Below, one piece after another: positions 37,836 through 46,499 of a DNA stretch of 64,000 nucleotides. The position numbers and the translations under genes were made by a program. The notes below the pieces were generated by a model. It saw only the letters and a list, made by a program, of their open reading frames with translations, did no database searches and had not been told where the DNA came from. This DNA comes from Bifidobacterium dentium JCM 1195 = DSM 20436 (GTDB lineage Bacteria; Actinomycetota; Actinomycetes; Actinomycetales; Bifidobacteriaceae), in the NCBI RefSeq assembly GCF_001042595.1, contig NZ_AP012326.1, positions 1,426,001 to 1,490,000 on the forward strand, read 5' to 3'. Every line of letters starts with the position of its first letter. The first letter of the stretch is position 1.

Positions 37836-39203
37836 CTATCTGGAGAGTTTGTCGAGCAGCAGGGCCTCGGTGATCACGTTGTTCTTCAGACCCGGCAGGC
37901 TGATGGACTCGTTCGGGCTGTGCGCATTGGCCTTCGGATCCTCCGGTCCGGTGACGAGCACCTGGGCGTTCGGGAAGATGCGCTGCAATTCCGGAATGAA
38001 CGGGATGGAACCGCCCTCGCCCTTGTTGACCGGCGCCACACCGAAGGCCTGTTCCATGGCTTCCATGGCATCCTTGGTGGCTTCGGCATCGGGGTCCATG
38101 GCCCATCCCATGCCGTTGTCAAGTCTGTCGACCCACACTTCGGCACCGAACGGGGCATGTTCGACCATGAATTCGGCAAGTGCCTCCTGGGCCTCCTGAG
38201 GACGCTGGTTCGGTGCGGTGCGCAGACTCAGACGGAACGTGGTCTCCGGGGAAATCACATTGAAGGACCCTTCGACCGGGTGAGCGTCGAAGCCAATCAC
38301 GGTGACGCTCGGCTTGGTCCACAGACGTGCCGCAAGCGAACCGGTTCCGGCCAGACGGTAGGAATCGACGATACCGGCATCCGCGCGTACGGTGGTCTCG
38401 TCAAGGTCGCGCTGCAAGCCTCCGATCGGCTCTTCCGCGGCGACGCCCGGCACCGCGAGATCGCCATGTTCGTCATACATGGAGGCGATCAGCATGGCCG
38501 CAAGCGTATTCGCATCCAGAATCGGTCCACCATACTGGCCGGAGTGCACCGGATGCTCAAGGGCCTTGACGTGCACGTCGATATCGGTGTTGCCACGCAA
38601 CGAGGTGGTCAGCGACGGGATTTCGGCGGACCAGTTGCCTGAATCGGCCACGATGATCACATCGGACCTGAATTCGTCACGATGCTCTTCGATGAATGGG
38701 ATGAAACTCGGCGAGCCCATCTCCTCCTCGCCTTCGATGAACACCTTGACATTGACCTTCAGATCGTCGCCGAGCGCCTTGAGCGCACCGGAATGAATAG
38801 CTATGCCACCGCCATCATCGGCGGCTCCACGGCCATACAGTCGCGTACCAATCTGCGTGCCGACGAATGGATCGGTATCCCAAGCACCTTCGTCGGGCAC
38901 CGGTTGTACGTCATGATGTGCATACAGCAACACGGTCGGAGCATGCTCGTCAACGATCTTCGAGCCGATGACCTCCCACGCACCTGGTGTGCCATCGGGA
39001 TTATGGGACTGCACCACCTTTGCGTCAACGCCGACCTTTCTCAGCTCCTCGGCCACGAATTCGGCGGAACGCCTCATATGTTCGGCGGTGATGCCTTTCG
39101 CGGAGATCGACTGCAATGCGATCTTCCGATTGAGCACGTCGACGATGCGATCCCAATCACCCTCCACACGTGCACGGATGTCATCGGCAAGTAATGCTGC
39201 CAT
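37836..39203 (-). CDS. M20 family dipeptidase / zinc peptidase
   Basis: This cytoplasmic metallopeptidase has 455 residues. Metal ligands are in LLYAHHDVQPVPDEGAWDTD near 85 and GRGAADDGGGIAIH near 118; the general-base Glu pair is in FIEGEEEMGSPSF near 150, followed by further ligands (VADSGNW; a C-terminal His in KANAHSPNESI near 430). The dimerisation domain sits between. The ATG at 39201-39203 follows AAGGAG. The family (M20F-like) cleaves dipeptides such as carnosine-type substrates, so peptide catabolism is likely. Confidence 0.93.
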   Translation of the reverse strand: MAALLADDIRARVEGDWDRIVDVLNRKIALQSISAKGITAEHMRRSAEFVAEELRKVGVDAKVVQSHNPDGTPGAWEVIGSKIVDEHAPTVLLYAHHDVQPVPDEGAWDTDPFVGTQIGTRLYGRGAADDGGGIAIHSGALKALGDDLKVNVKVFIEGEEEMGSPSFIPFIEEHRDEFRSDVIIVADSGNWSAEIPSLTTSLRGNTDIDVHVKALEHPVHSGQYGGPILDANTLAAMLIASMYDEHGDLAVPGVAAEEPIGGLQRDLDETTVRADAGIVDSYRLAGTGSLAARLWTKPSVTVIGFDAHPVEGSFNVISPETTFRLSLRTAPNQRPQEAQEALAEFMVEHAPFGAEVWVDRLDNGMGWAMDPDAEATKDAMEAMEQAFGVAPVNKGEGGSIPFIPELQRIFPNAQVLVTGPEDPKANAHSPNESISLPGLKNNVITEALLLDKLSR

Positions 39204-39326
39204 GATTCTCCTTAATATTGATCGAGTACGGCCAATGCAAGCCATTGTATCCACAATCCCATTCGGCGTTCCGCGGCTTCGAGGCATACCGCCGAGGCGT
39301 CGATACGTCACCCTACCCTCATAGAC

Positions 39327-39926
39327 ATGAGTTTGTTTAAGAAGGAAGACAAGGCCCAAGAGCCTGTCGAACAGAAGGCGCAGGAGCCTACCGCCGGCAA
39401 AGGCCGCCCGACTCCGAAACGCAAGGATGCCCAGGCGCAGAATCTCCGCCCGCTGGTTCCCAAGGATCGCGATGCCAGCCGCAAGGCCGCAAAGGCACGT
39501 ATGCGCGAACGTGAGAACGCCGAATACGAGGCCATGCAGACCGGTGACGTGAATCACATGCCGAAGGCCGAGCGTCTGCCATGGCGTATCTACATTCGCG
39601 ATTATGTCGACGCCCGATTCAACCTCGGCGAGTTCTTCATCCCGGTCGCCTTCGTTATTCTGGTCGTCTCCATCTTCGTGACCTACAAGTGGCCTACCCT
39701 AGCTTTGCCGCTGATGGTGCTGATGTACGTGTATCTGTTCGCCGTAATCATCGACATTGCGATCATGTGGCGCAAGCTCAAGAAGAAACTCATCGAAAAG
39801 TACGGTGAGAAATCCGTGGCCAGGGGCATGCGTTCCGCCTCCTATGCGTGGAGCCGTGCCATTCAGATACGTCGTTGGCGTCTGCCGAAGCCGCGTTATG
39901 CCAAGCGTGGCCATTGGCCGGAATGA
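39327..39926 (+). CDS. DUF3043 membrane protein
   Basis: The protein has 199 residues. A charged, Lys/Arg-rich N-terminus (about 1-90, including PTPKRKDAQAQNLRPLVPKD) is typical of actinobacterial DUF3043 proteins. Two membrane helices (FIPVAFVILVVSIFVTY and LPLMVLMYVYLFAVIIDIAI) lie near 115-160 and a basic tail follows. TACCCT seven bases before the ATG and no ribosome site suggest a leaderless message. The function is unknown; it is widely conserved in the phylum. A strong terminator follows. Confidence 0.85.
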   Translation: MSLFKKEDKAQEPVEQKAQEPTAGKGRPTPKRKDAQAQNLRPLVPKDRDASRKAAKARMRERENAEYEAMQTGDVNHMPKAERLPWRIYIRDYVDARFNLGEFFIPVAFVILVVSIFVTYKWPTLALPLMVLMYVYLFAVIIDIAIMWRKLKKKLIEKYGEKSVARGMRSASYAWSRAIQIRRWRLPKPRYAKRGHWPE

Positions 39927-39947
39927 TGCCTCACATGCATATGTATT

Positions 39948-39973
39948 GCCGTCAGCTAAGCTGACGGCTTTTT
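39948..39973 (+). terminator. Intrinsic terminator after the DUF3043 gene
   Basis: GCCGTCAGC and GCTGACGGC form the stem (39948-39968) and are followed by TTTTT. It ends the transcript before lpd. Confidence 0.9.
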
Positions 39974-40031
39974 ATTAGCATAGGATCAGTTGTTTTTCCA
40001 CGGCTTTCGAGCCATGACATCAAGGATTGAT

Positions 40032-41513
40032 ATGGCACAGGAACATTTCGATATCGCGATTATCGGCGGCGGTCCGGGCGGCTATTCCACGGCGTTACGT
40101 GCCGCGGAGCTCGGCAAATCGGTGGTGCTGATCGAACGCGACGCCACACTGGGCGGCACCTGCCTGAATCGAGGTTGCATTCCTTCGAAGACGCTACTCA
40201 CCGCCACGCATGCCGTGGAGAATATGCGTCACGCCAAGGCGATGGGTATCAACGTGTCAGTGGAGAGCATTGATTTCGGCAAACTGCGCACGTTCCGCAC
40301 GCAGACCGTGGACACCATGACCAAGGGATTGGCGGGATTGCTGGCGCATCGCGGCGTCACCATCGTACGCGGAGAGGCCGTAATGCAGCCTTGCGGAAGC
40401 GTACATGTCACGCCGGTCGAAGGTCTTGGCCACATATTGCGATTCGTGAAGGCAGGCGTCGGCGAACCTATCGATGGCGAACTGGAGATCGTTGCCGAAG
40501 ACATCGTGATCGCCACCGGTTCACGGCCGTCGCCGCTGCCGGACAATCCATTCGCCGGCGCATTGATAGATTCCACACAGGCATTGGAACTGGATACCTT
40601 CCCTTCAAGCGCTGTGATCATCGGTGCCGGAGCCGTGGCGCTGGAATTCGCCTCCATGTGGCGTACGGCCGGCTGCGACGTGACGTTGCTGATTCGCAAA
40701 GACCGGGTGCTCTCCGCATGGGAGCGCCGCACGTCGGCGACGTTGACTCGCGAGCTGAAGCGGCGTGGCGTGAACATCATCACGCACAGCCATGTGACCC
40801 ATGTGGAAACCGGTGCCAATCTGGGCGCGACCGTGCACTATACGAGGGAAGGATCCGAAGCGGACATGAGCGCCTACGGCGAGGTCGTACTCGCCGCCAT
40901 TGGACGCATACCGAATACCGACGCAGACTGGTTCGAGGCCTGCAAGCTGGAACGTGACGCCCGGGGATTTATCGGCATCGATGCATTTGGCCGCACCAAT
41001 CTCGACCATGTGTGGGCTTTGGGTGACATCACCTCCGGCCATTCCTTGGCGCACCGTGCCTTTGAGCAGGGCATCGTCATCGCGGAGAAGATCGCCGGGC
41101 TCGATCCGAAACCGGTTGACGACGACACGATTCCGCAAGTCGTATTCTCCTTCCCCGAAGCGGCATGCGTGGGCTTGAGCCTTGATGAGGCACGGGCACG
41201 GAAGGACGTGGTCAATGCCCAGGAAACCGTGTATCCGATGCTGTCGAATTCACGTATGCTGATGAGCGGCTCGGGCGGGTCGCTATCCATTGTCAGCGGT
41301 GCCTATGCGGACAATCCCGAGGTGCCGCTGGTGCTGGGCGCACATATCGTAAGTCCCATCGCCAGCGATCTGATCGCGGAGGCCGAGCAGTTGGTGGGCA
41401 ATCATGTGCCATTGCATGATGCGGCCCGCCTGATTCACCCTCATCCGACATTCAGCGAAACGTTCGGCGAAGCGTTGCTCAAGGCGGATGGCAGGCCTCT
41501 TCATACCCGCTGA
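40032..41513 (+). CDS. lpd: Dihydrolipoamide dehydrogenase-like flavoprotein
   Basis: The FAD motif IIGGGPGGYSTALRAAELG is at the N-terminus, the redox pair in GGTCLNRGCIPSKTLL near 45, the NAD motif VIIGAGAVALEFASMW near 197, FAD contact DHVWALGDITSG near 325, and the C-terminal catalytic His-Glu in LIHPHPTFSETFGEAL near 470. 493 residues. AAGGA precedes the ATG at 40032. No lipoyl acyltransferase or E1 gene is nearby, and bifidobacteria are not known for a pyruvate dehydrogenase complex, so its partner is unclear (inference). Confidence 0.93.
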   Translation: MAQEHFDIAIIGGGPGGYSTALRAAELGKSVVLIERDATLGGTCLNRGCIPSKTLLTATHAVENMRHAKAMGINVSVESIDFGKLRTFRTQTVDTMTKGLAGLLAHRGVTIVRGEAVMQPCGSVHVTPVEGLGHILRFVKAGVGEPIDGELEIVAEDIVIATGSRPSPLPDNPFAGALIDSTQALELDTFPSSAVIIGAGAVALEFASMWRTAGCDVTLLIRKDRVLSAWERRTSATLTRELKRRGVNIITHSHVTHVETGANLGATVHYTREGSEADMSAYGEVVLAAIGRIPNTDADWFEACKLERDARGFIGIDAFGRTNLDHVWALGDITSGHSLAHRAFEQGIVIAEKIAGLDPKPVDDDTIPQVVFSFPEAACVGLSLDEARARKDVVNAQETVYPMLSNSRMLMSGSGGSLSIVSGAYADNPEVPLVLGAHIVSPIASDLIAEAEQLVGNHVPLHDAARLIHPHPTFSETFGEALLKADGRPLHTR

Positions 41514-41549
41514 CCGGCGTGGGAGGGCCGGCGGCCCCGCAACCGGTGC

Positions 41550-41578
41550 TTACACTACGGCATAGCACCTGATAGACT
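41550..41578 (+). promoter_or_regulatory. Sigma-70-type promoter of the DUF4191 gene
   Basis: TTACAC (41550-41555) and TAGACT (41573-41578) are separated by 17 bases and lie about 45 bases upstream of the DUF4191 start. The prediction is from sequence only. Confidence 0.5.
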
Positions 41579-41621
41579 ACTGTTCCAGTGTGTTCAACCA
41601 CGTAACCAAGTGAGGAAATTG

Positions 41622-42404
41622 ATGGCAGACAAAGAAGAGCCAAAGAAGAAGCAGAACACAATCAAACAGATCATTCAGATCTTCAAATACACCTACTCGG
41701 AAGACAAGACACTCCCCTGGCTGTGCGGAAGCGTGTTCGTGGCACCGGTCATCGTGTTCATCGTGCTTGGCATCGTGTTCAAATGGTCGGTTATCGGCTG
41801 GATCACCTCAATGATCCTTGCCATCATGATCGGCCTGCTGTTCGCCACCATGATGCTCACCAATCGTGCCGACAAGGTCGGCTATGCCAAGCTCGAAGGG
41901 CGTCCCGGCGCCGCCATCAGCGTTCTCGGCAACGTCAGCAAGGCGGGTTTCAACTTCCCGCAGGAGCCGGTGTGGGTCGATCCGAAGACCAAGGATGCCA
42001 TTTGGCGTGGCACCGGCTATAACGGCATCTACCTGCTTGGCGAAGGCGATTACGGCCGTGTGACGCGCGCCATGGATCGCCAGGAGCACAACATCAAGGG
42101 CGTGACCGCCGGTTCCGAAATCCCGGTCTATCGAATCTGCGTAGGCAAGGGGCCGAAGCAGGTCAGCCTGAAGAATCTGCGCAAGACCGTGCTCAAGTGC
42201 AAGTCCTATGAGCCGACGCATCACAAGAACAAGCTGATTGCGGCCATCCATCCGAAGCGTCGCTTCATGCTCACCAGGACCGAATTGAATGTTCTGAACG
42301 AACGTCTGCGTACTTTGCAGATGAAGAACGGCATGAACATCCCGAAGGGCATCGATCCGACGCGCCCACAGAGGATCAGCCGTCGCGCCATGCGTGGCCG
42401 CTGA
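41622..42404 (+). CDS. DUF4191 membrane protein
   Basis: The protein has 260 residues. After a Lys-rich start (KEEPKKKQNTIKQI) there are two adjacent membrane helices (residues about 35-80: GSVFVAPVIVFIVLGIVF and ITSMILAIMIGLLFATMM), then a cytoplasmic domain with KLEGRPGAAISVLG and KGVTAGSEIPVYRICVGKGP. This fits actinobacterial DUF4191, of unknown function, often encoded next to lipoate or glutamine synthetase genes; glnA follows here. GAGGAAA precedes the ATG. Confidence 0.85.
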   Translation: MADKEEPKKKQNTIKQIIQIFKYTYSEDKTLPWLCGSVFVAPVIVFIVLGIVFKWSVIGWITSMILAIMIGLLFATMMLTNRADKVGYAKLEGRPGAAISVLGNVSKAGFNFPQEPVWVDPKTKDAIWRGTGYNGIYLLGEGDYGRVTRAMDRQEHNIKGVTAGSEIPVYRICVGKGPKQVSLKNLRKTVLKCKSYEPTHHKNKLIAAIHPKRRFMLTRTELNVLNERLRTLQMKNGMNIPKGIDPTRPQRISRRAMRGR

Positions 42405-42430
42405 CGGTACATGCATGCGAACGCACTAGG

Positions 42431-42464
42431 AATCCCCGATCTGATTCGTCAGATCGGGGATTTT
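42431..42464 (+). terminator. Intrinsic terminator after the DUF4191 gene
   Basis: A 13-14 bp stem (AATCCCCGATCTGA with its complement) with a TTCG tetraloop is followed by TTTT. It separates this transcript from glnA. Confidence 0.9.
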
Positions 42465-42690
42465 CAATTGTTGCGTCGCTTCATCGTCCCAGCCGTTCGA
42501 TCCGTCCATAACATGAACGGATCCCCACCGTTGCATTTCGTCCCGCGAAACGTCGCAACCCCTATTTTTCGCGCAATCATGGAGGGAATACGTCATCTCG
42601 AAACATTCTCGTAACCCAAGTGGCGAGTGTGTGAAACGCGTTTTTCTAGACTAATAGCCTGTAAGTTACTTATTCGAAAGGAGCGGTCCC

Positions 42691-44127
42691 GTGACTGCAC
42701 TCGAAACCAAGGCTGATGCTGAGGCCCTTATCAATAAGGAAGGCGTTGAATACGTCTCCGTTCGCTTCACCGATCTGATCGGCGTTCAGCAGCACTTCAC
42801 TGTGCCGGCAAGCGAGTTCCTGAAGGATGCCTTCACCGACGGCATGCCGTTCGATGGTTCCTCCGTGGAAGGCTTCCAGGCCATCAACGAGTCCGACATG
42901 AAGCTGGTGCCGGATGTTTCCACCGCATTCATCGACCCGTTCCGCAAGCACAAGACCCTCGACGTGGCCTTCTCCATCGTCGACCCGCTGACCGATGAGC
43001 CGTACTCCCGCGACCCGCGTCAGGTCGCCGGCAAGGCCGAGGCTTACCTGAAGTCCACCGGCATCGCCGATACCGCCTCCTTCGCTCCGGAAGCCGAGTT
43101 CTTCATCTTCGACAAGGTGCGCTTCGAGAACAGCATGCAGCGCTCCTTCTACGAGGTGGACTCCGTTGAGGCTCCGTGGAACACCGGTGTTGACACCGAA
43201 GACGACGGCACCCCGAACATTGCGTTCAAGAACCGCGTCAAGCGCGGCTACTTCCCGGTTCCGCCGATTGACCACACCCAGGATCTGCGCGACGACATGG
43301 TCGCCAACCTGCAGAAGGTCGGTCTGATCCTCGAGCGTTCCCATCACGAGGTCGCCGGCGCAGGCCAGCAGGAGATCAACTACCGCTTCAACTCCCTGCA
43401 GCACGCAGGCGATGACCTGATGAAGTACAAGTACGTCGTTCACGAGACCGCCGCTCTGGCAGGCAAGGCCGCAACCTTCATGCCGAAGCCGATCGCAGGC
43501 GACAACGGTACCGGCATGCACTGCCACCAGTCCCTGTGGAAGGACGGCAAGCCGCTGTTCTACGATGAGAAGAACTATGGTGGCCTGTCTGACATCGCCC
43601 GCTGGTACATCGGCGGCCTGATCAAGCACTCCTCCTCCGTGCTGGCCTTCACCAACCCGTCCCTGAACTCCTACCACCGTCTGGTGCCGGGCTTCGAGGC
43701 GCCGGTCAACCTGGTGTACTCCGCTCGTAACCGTTCCGCCGCCATCCGTATCCCGCTGGCCGGCACCTCCCCGGCTGCGAAGCGTATCGAGTTCCGCGCT
43801 CCGGATCCGTCCTGCAACCCGTTCCTCGCCTTCTCCGCCCAGCTGATGGCAGGCCTGGACGGCATCCTGAACCACATCGAGCCGCCGGAGCCGGTCGACA
43901 AGGATCTGTACGAGCTGCCGCCGGAAGAGCACGCTGGCATCAAGCAGGTGCCGAGCTCCTTGGCCGAGGCCATGGACGCTCTGGAAGAGGATCACGACTT
44001 CCTCACCGCCGGCGACGTCTTCACCGATGATCTGATCGAGACCTGGCTGGGCATCAAGCGTGGCGAGATCGATCAGGCTCGTCTGGCCCCGACTCCGCTG
44101 GAGTACGAGCTGTATTTCCACATCTGA
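42691..44127 (+). CDS. glnA: Glutamine synthetase type I
   Basis: It makes glutamine from glutamate, ammonia and ATP as a dodecamer. 478 residues with [18 protein letters not shown] near 52, metal ligands in [11 protein letters not shown] near 130, the ATP region [15 protein letters not shown] near 270 and the glutamate flap [13 protein letters not shown]. The adenylylation loop [11 protein letters not shown] near 405 keeps the target Tyr, so control by a GlnE-type enzyme is likely. It starts with GTG at 42691 after GAAAGGAG. Codon choice is highly biased, as for strongly expressed genes. Confidence 0.98.
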   Translation: MTALETKADAEALINKEGVEYVSVRFTDLIGVQQHFTVPASEFLKDAFTDGMPFDGSSVEGFQAINESDMKLVPDVSTAFIDPFRKHKTLDVAFSIVDPLTDEPYSRDPRQVAGKAEAYLKSTGIADTASFAPEAEFFIFDKVRFENSMQRSFYEVDSVEAPWNTGVDTEDDGTPNIAFKNRVKRGYFPVPPIDHTQDLRDDMVANLQKVGLILERSHHEVAGAGQQEINYRFNSLQHAGDDLMKYKYVVHETAALAGKAATFMPKPIAGDNGTGMHCHQSLWKDGKPLFYDEKNYGGLSDIARWYIGGLIKHSSSVLAFTNPSLNSYHRLVPGFEAPVNLVYSARNRSAAIRIPLAGTSPAAKRIEFRAPDPSCNPFLAFSAQLMAGLDGILNHIEPPEPVDKDLYELPPEEHAGIKQVPSSLAEAMDALEEDHDFLTAGDVFTDDLIETWLGIKRGEIDQARLAPTPLEYELYFHI

Positions 44128-44185
44128 TAGTCATTAGGGCAAAACGTAGTCGTCAGTAGGCTTTTCGCACTGTTCAGAGTGACCT

Positions 44186-44207
44186 ACTGCACCTATACTG
44201 CACCTAT
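44186..44207 (+). repeat. Two exact tandem copies of an 11-base unit
   Basis: ACTGCACCTAT occurs twice in a row just after glnA. It lies next to a decayed excisionase gene, so it may be an integrase/excisionase arm-type site of a lost element. That role is inference. Confidence 0.5.
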
Positions 44208-44215
44208 CGGAACAC

Positions 44216-44261
44216 GAGAAACCCCACTTCGTTCACAATCGGACGCGAGTGGGGTTTTCTC
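44216..44261. terminator. Bidirectional intrinsic terminator after glnA
   Basis: GAGAAACCCCACT and AGTGGGGTTTTCTC form the stem, with T-rich flanks on both strands. It ends glnA on the plus strand and could also stop transcription from the accessory region on the minus strand. Confidence 0.8.
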
Positions 44262-44425
44262 ATGCCCGCCATGCAGGCAGCGAGATGAGCCATTCATCCA
44301 AATCCGCGCCGTCGGATGCGCACGGTCGGCGTGTAGGCGTAGCAGGCGATGAGGTCGCCGCGGCGCACGGCCTGACGGATGGTCTCTCCGTCAAACCGCA
44401 CAAGGCGGCCGCCTCCGGCATCCCC
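44260..44425 (-). pseudogene. Excisionase / HTH DNA-binding protein remnant
   Basis: Reading the minus strand, one frame gives VRFDGETIRQAVRRGDLIA and then …TPTVRIRR before a stop at 44294-44296. A neighbouring frame continues with ADLDEWLISLPAWRA. Joined, they match the ending of short MerR-like excisionases (recognition helix, wing, then DLDEW-SLP). A one-base shift therefore broke the gene, and its 5' part is replaced by AT-rich sequence beyond about 44430. Together with the integrase remnant at 47.8-48.3 kb it marks an integrated element that is no longer mobile. Confidence 0.6.
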
Positions 44426-44568
44426 AACGATACCAGTGTCACTATTGTATGGAAGAATTTAGATTCAACAGAATCATCAATTCTGAATAACAGTTCATCA
44501 CCTCGAGAAGCTGTCACAAAATTAGTCACAATCGTTCCCTCGCAAAAAGCAAATTCTCAATCGTCGTA

Positions 44569-45744
44569 TCAGCCGTTTATAAGATGATTGGAACGTTGAA
44601 TGATTTCGGCTTCATTATTACCAGAAATGAGGAATTTTCTGTCAGAATCAACAGAATTATGGGCGATACCTTTTTTCCTCCCCACAGATTCTAAAACTGC
44701 CCAATCCGGAATTTCTTTTTCCTTTGGCCAGTTCAATCCAGCAGTTTCTAGTAGCATGCCATATTGGGATGATCGTGTGATATTTGTATTCGCATCGACA
44801 AGGCCAAGTTCCAATAAAAAGTTAGCTTTACTCTGATCTATGCCATAGGCGGCTATCAGCTCTTGCTTAATTAGCCCTCCTCCCCTACGTGCCGCCATTT
44901 CCCCAAATATGAAATCACCAGTTTCATTCTTATAGAATTCAATATGCATCACATTTGGGACCGTCTGATCTTTGAAAGATTTAATTAATTGCTTTGTCAG
45001 TCGGAGCAGTTCAGAGTAGTCGGCGCTGTTCTCGTCTAACATTACGGAACCAGTATTTTGTTTCTCGAAATCTAGCGGTGGGACAAAATATCGTGATGGC
45101 GAAATCAGGATCAAACCAGAATTGATATAGACCACATCCACATGGTAGACAGAACCAGAGCAGTATTCTTCTAGATAATACTGGTTTGAATGTACGCTTC
45201 TGACAATTTCCGGCTTAGCGGCTAACGCAGATAAGTCGTCTTTCGAATGCAGTATCGTAATGCCTGCAGACCCTGCACCCCATCGAGGCTTGAGAACAAC
45301 CGTCTCCCAACGATCGAACGCCGCAATAATATCTCCAAAGCATTTGCAAGAGGTATAGGGAATAATCTTTAACCCAGCATTAAGGGCTGACTGCTTCATC
45401 GTAACTTTATCTCGACAGCTCAACGCTAATTCATACTTTAAACCGGGAATTTCAAATAAACTTCTCGCCTCCGCAACCCTCAGCACATCTTCTTCCGAGC
45501 CAGAAATTATCCTATCTGGTCTAAATTTCTTAACAACATCAAAGAATTCTGCAGTAGCGCTATCAGAGGAATAATTAGAAACTTCAATTTCTTTGATGAC
45601 GGAATTCGGCCAACTATGGCGTATGGCTCGATCGTTCGATGTTAAGACTATAACTTCTAAACAATCAAAGCATTCTTGGACTTCTTCAATCCATTTTGGA
45701 TAATTCGAGAAAGATTTGGGTTGTTGTAACAATAGTACTTTCAT
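44569..45744 (-). CDS. ATP-grasp ligase (carboxylate-amine ligase type)
   Basis: The protein has 391 residues, is AT-rich and complete. N-terminal preATP-grasp domain (MKVLLLQQPKSFSNYPKW; later DRIISGSEEDVLRVAEARS). ATP-binding lysine segment VVLKPRWGAGSAGITIL near 175, hinge YYLEEYCSGSVYHVDVVY near 212, metal-binding strand VMHIEFYKNETGDFIFGEMA near 287 followed by ARRGGG. Start ATG at 45742-45744 after AGGGGGA. Enzymes of this kind join a carboxylate to an amine, as in dipeptide antibiotics (BacD) or peptide modification. It is the last gene of an AT-rich minus-strand unit with an MFS transporter. Base composition unlike the flanks signals transfer. Confidence 0.85.
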   Translation of the reverse strand: MKVLLLQQPKSFSNYPKWIEEVQECFDCLEVIVLTSNDRAIRHSWPNSVIKEIEVSNYSSDSATAEFFDVVKKFRPDRIISGSEEDVLRVAEARSLFEIPGLKYELALSCRDKVTMKQSALNAGLKIIPYTSCKCFGDIIAAFDRWETVVLKPRWGAGSAGITILHSKDDLSALAAKPEIVRSVHSNQYYLEEYCSGSVYHVDVVYINSGLILISPSRYFVPPLDFEKQNTGSVMLDENSADYSELLRLTKQLIKSFKDQTVPNVMHIEFYKNETGDFIFGEMAARRGGGLIKQELIAAYGIDQSKANFLLELGLVDANTNITRSSQYGMLLETAGLNWPKEKEIPDWAVLESVGRKKGIAHNSVDSDRKFLISGNNEAEIIQRSNHLING

Positions 45745-45821
45745 ATCATTTCCCCCTGTTGTATTCGCCAAAGCATGAGACATTAACTTTGACCTCATCA
45801 TTAAAATATTGCGTCTTCACT

Positions 45822-46487
45822 TCAATTGGACAACCATATGAATACGGATACGTGCTTCCCTCGGGTTAAATCCGCTAAAAGTGAAGACACTTCGTTCCTA
45901 TGGGAAGAACGAGTTGCATTCAGAAAGTATGTGGGACAAGCTTCTGGACATGCATGCGGAGAGTTTGCTCGAAATGAGTTCCAAACGGTCTCTTGCCGTA
46001 ACATTTTTTCATATTCCGCACTAATAGCAAGTAATTCTTCATCAACTGCATTAAATCTGCCGTGATAGTGGAAAACAGAATCGAACTGCTAATCCAACCC
46101 GTCATTAAAGAGAAGAACAGGGCAGCCAACTTGTTCGCGTCCATTTCGAGTTACATCGATAACAATGTTGTCAAGGTTGAGGCATTTCGAAGCTGCTTTA
46201 GTCAACGCTGCTAAGGAAAGTTTATCCAATAGGCCATATTGTCCTCCATCCCTTTCTTGCAGCGAACAGATGGAGTTATCGCTGATACCACATAGCGGTG
46301 ATGAAACTGCGGAGTTACTTCCACCGCTTTCAGAACACCAGGAAGCAGAGAGACTGTCATTTCTCTTGATATCGGGAAGCCGCTCTACCGCTTTTCTTCC
46401 TTTTTTATCCTTAGCAGCCTCGCTATTGGGATGTTCGAGGGCATTTGTCAATATCTTCTCAAGTATGAATATTTTTTGTGGGTGCAT
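45822..46487 (-). pseudogene. Interrupted gene with condensation-domain-like segments (one in-frame TAG)
   Basis: GAGGAG precedes the ATG at 46485-46487, so translation starts well. The first 132 codons end at a TAG (46089-46091). The same frame then stays open for 88 more codons to a TGA at 45822. Before the TAG, LSLAALTKAASKC then IVIDVTRNGRE looks like the LxxAL…HGRE region of NRPS condensation/epimerisation domains. After it, SVFHYHGRFNAVDEE looks like their FNYLGRF region. The roughly 70 residues normally between are missing. This suggests a decayed or drastically shortened condensation-like protein; a short real protein or peptide precursor of 132 residues cannot be excluded. It lies 12 bases behind the MFS gene and 77 before the ATP-grasp gene. 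Confidence 0.45.
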
Positions 46488-46499
46488 GTGACTCCTCTT

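Noticed and set aside
42670-44121. 483-codon minus-strand frame opposite glnA
   Set aside because: Shadow caused by the strong codon bias of glnA; no ribosome site or family resemblance.
45920-46144. 74-codon minus-strand frame with a membrane-like start (MDANKLAALFFSLM)
   Set aside because: No ribosome site, and it runs in another phase over the read-through frame that has better coding character.
45822-46487. Leader peptide / RiPP precursor as the main reading of the interrupted gene
   Set aside because: Not excluded, but 132 residues is long, there is no repeated core motif, and the condensation-like landmarks fit better.
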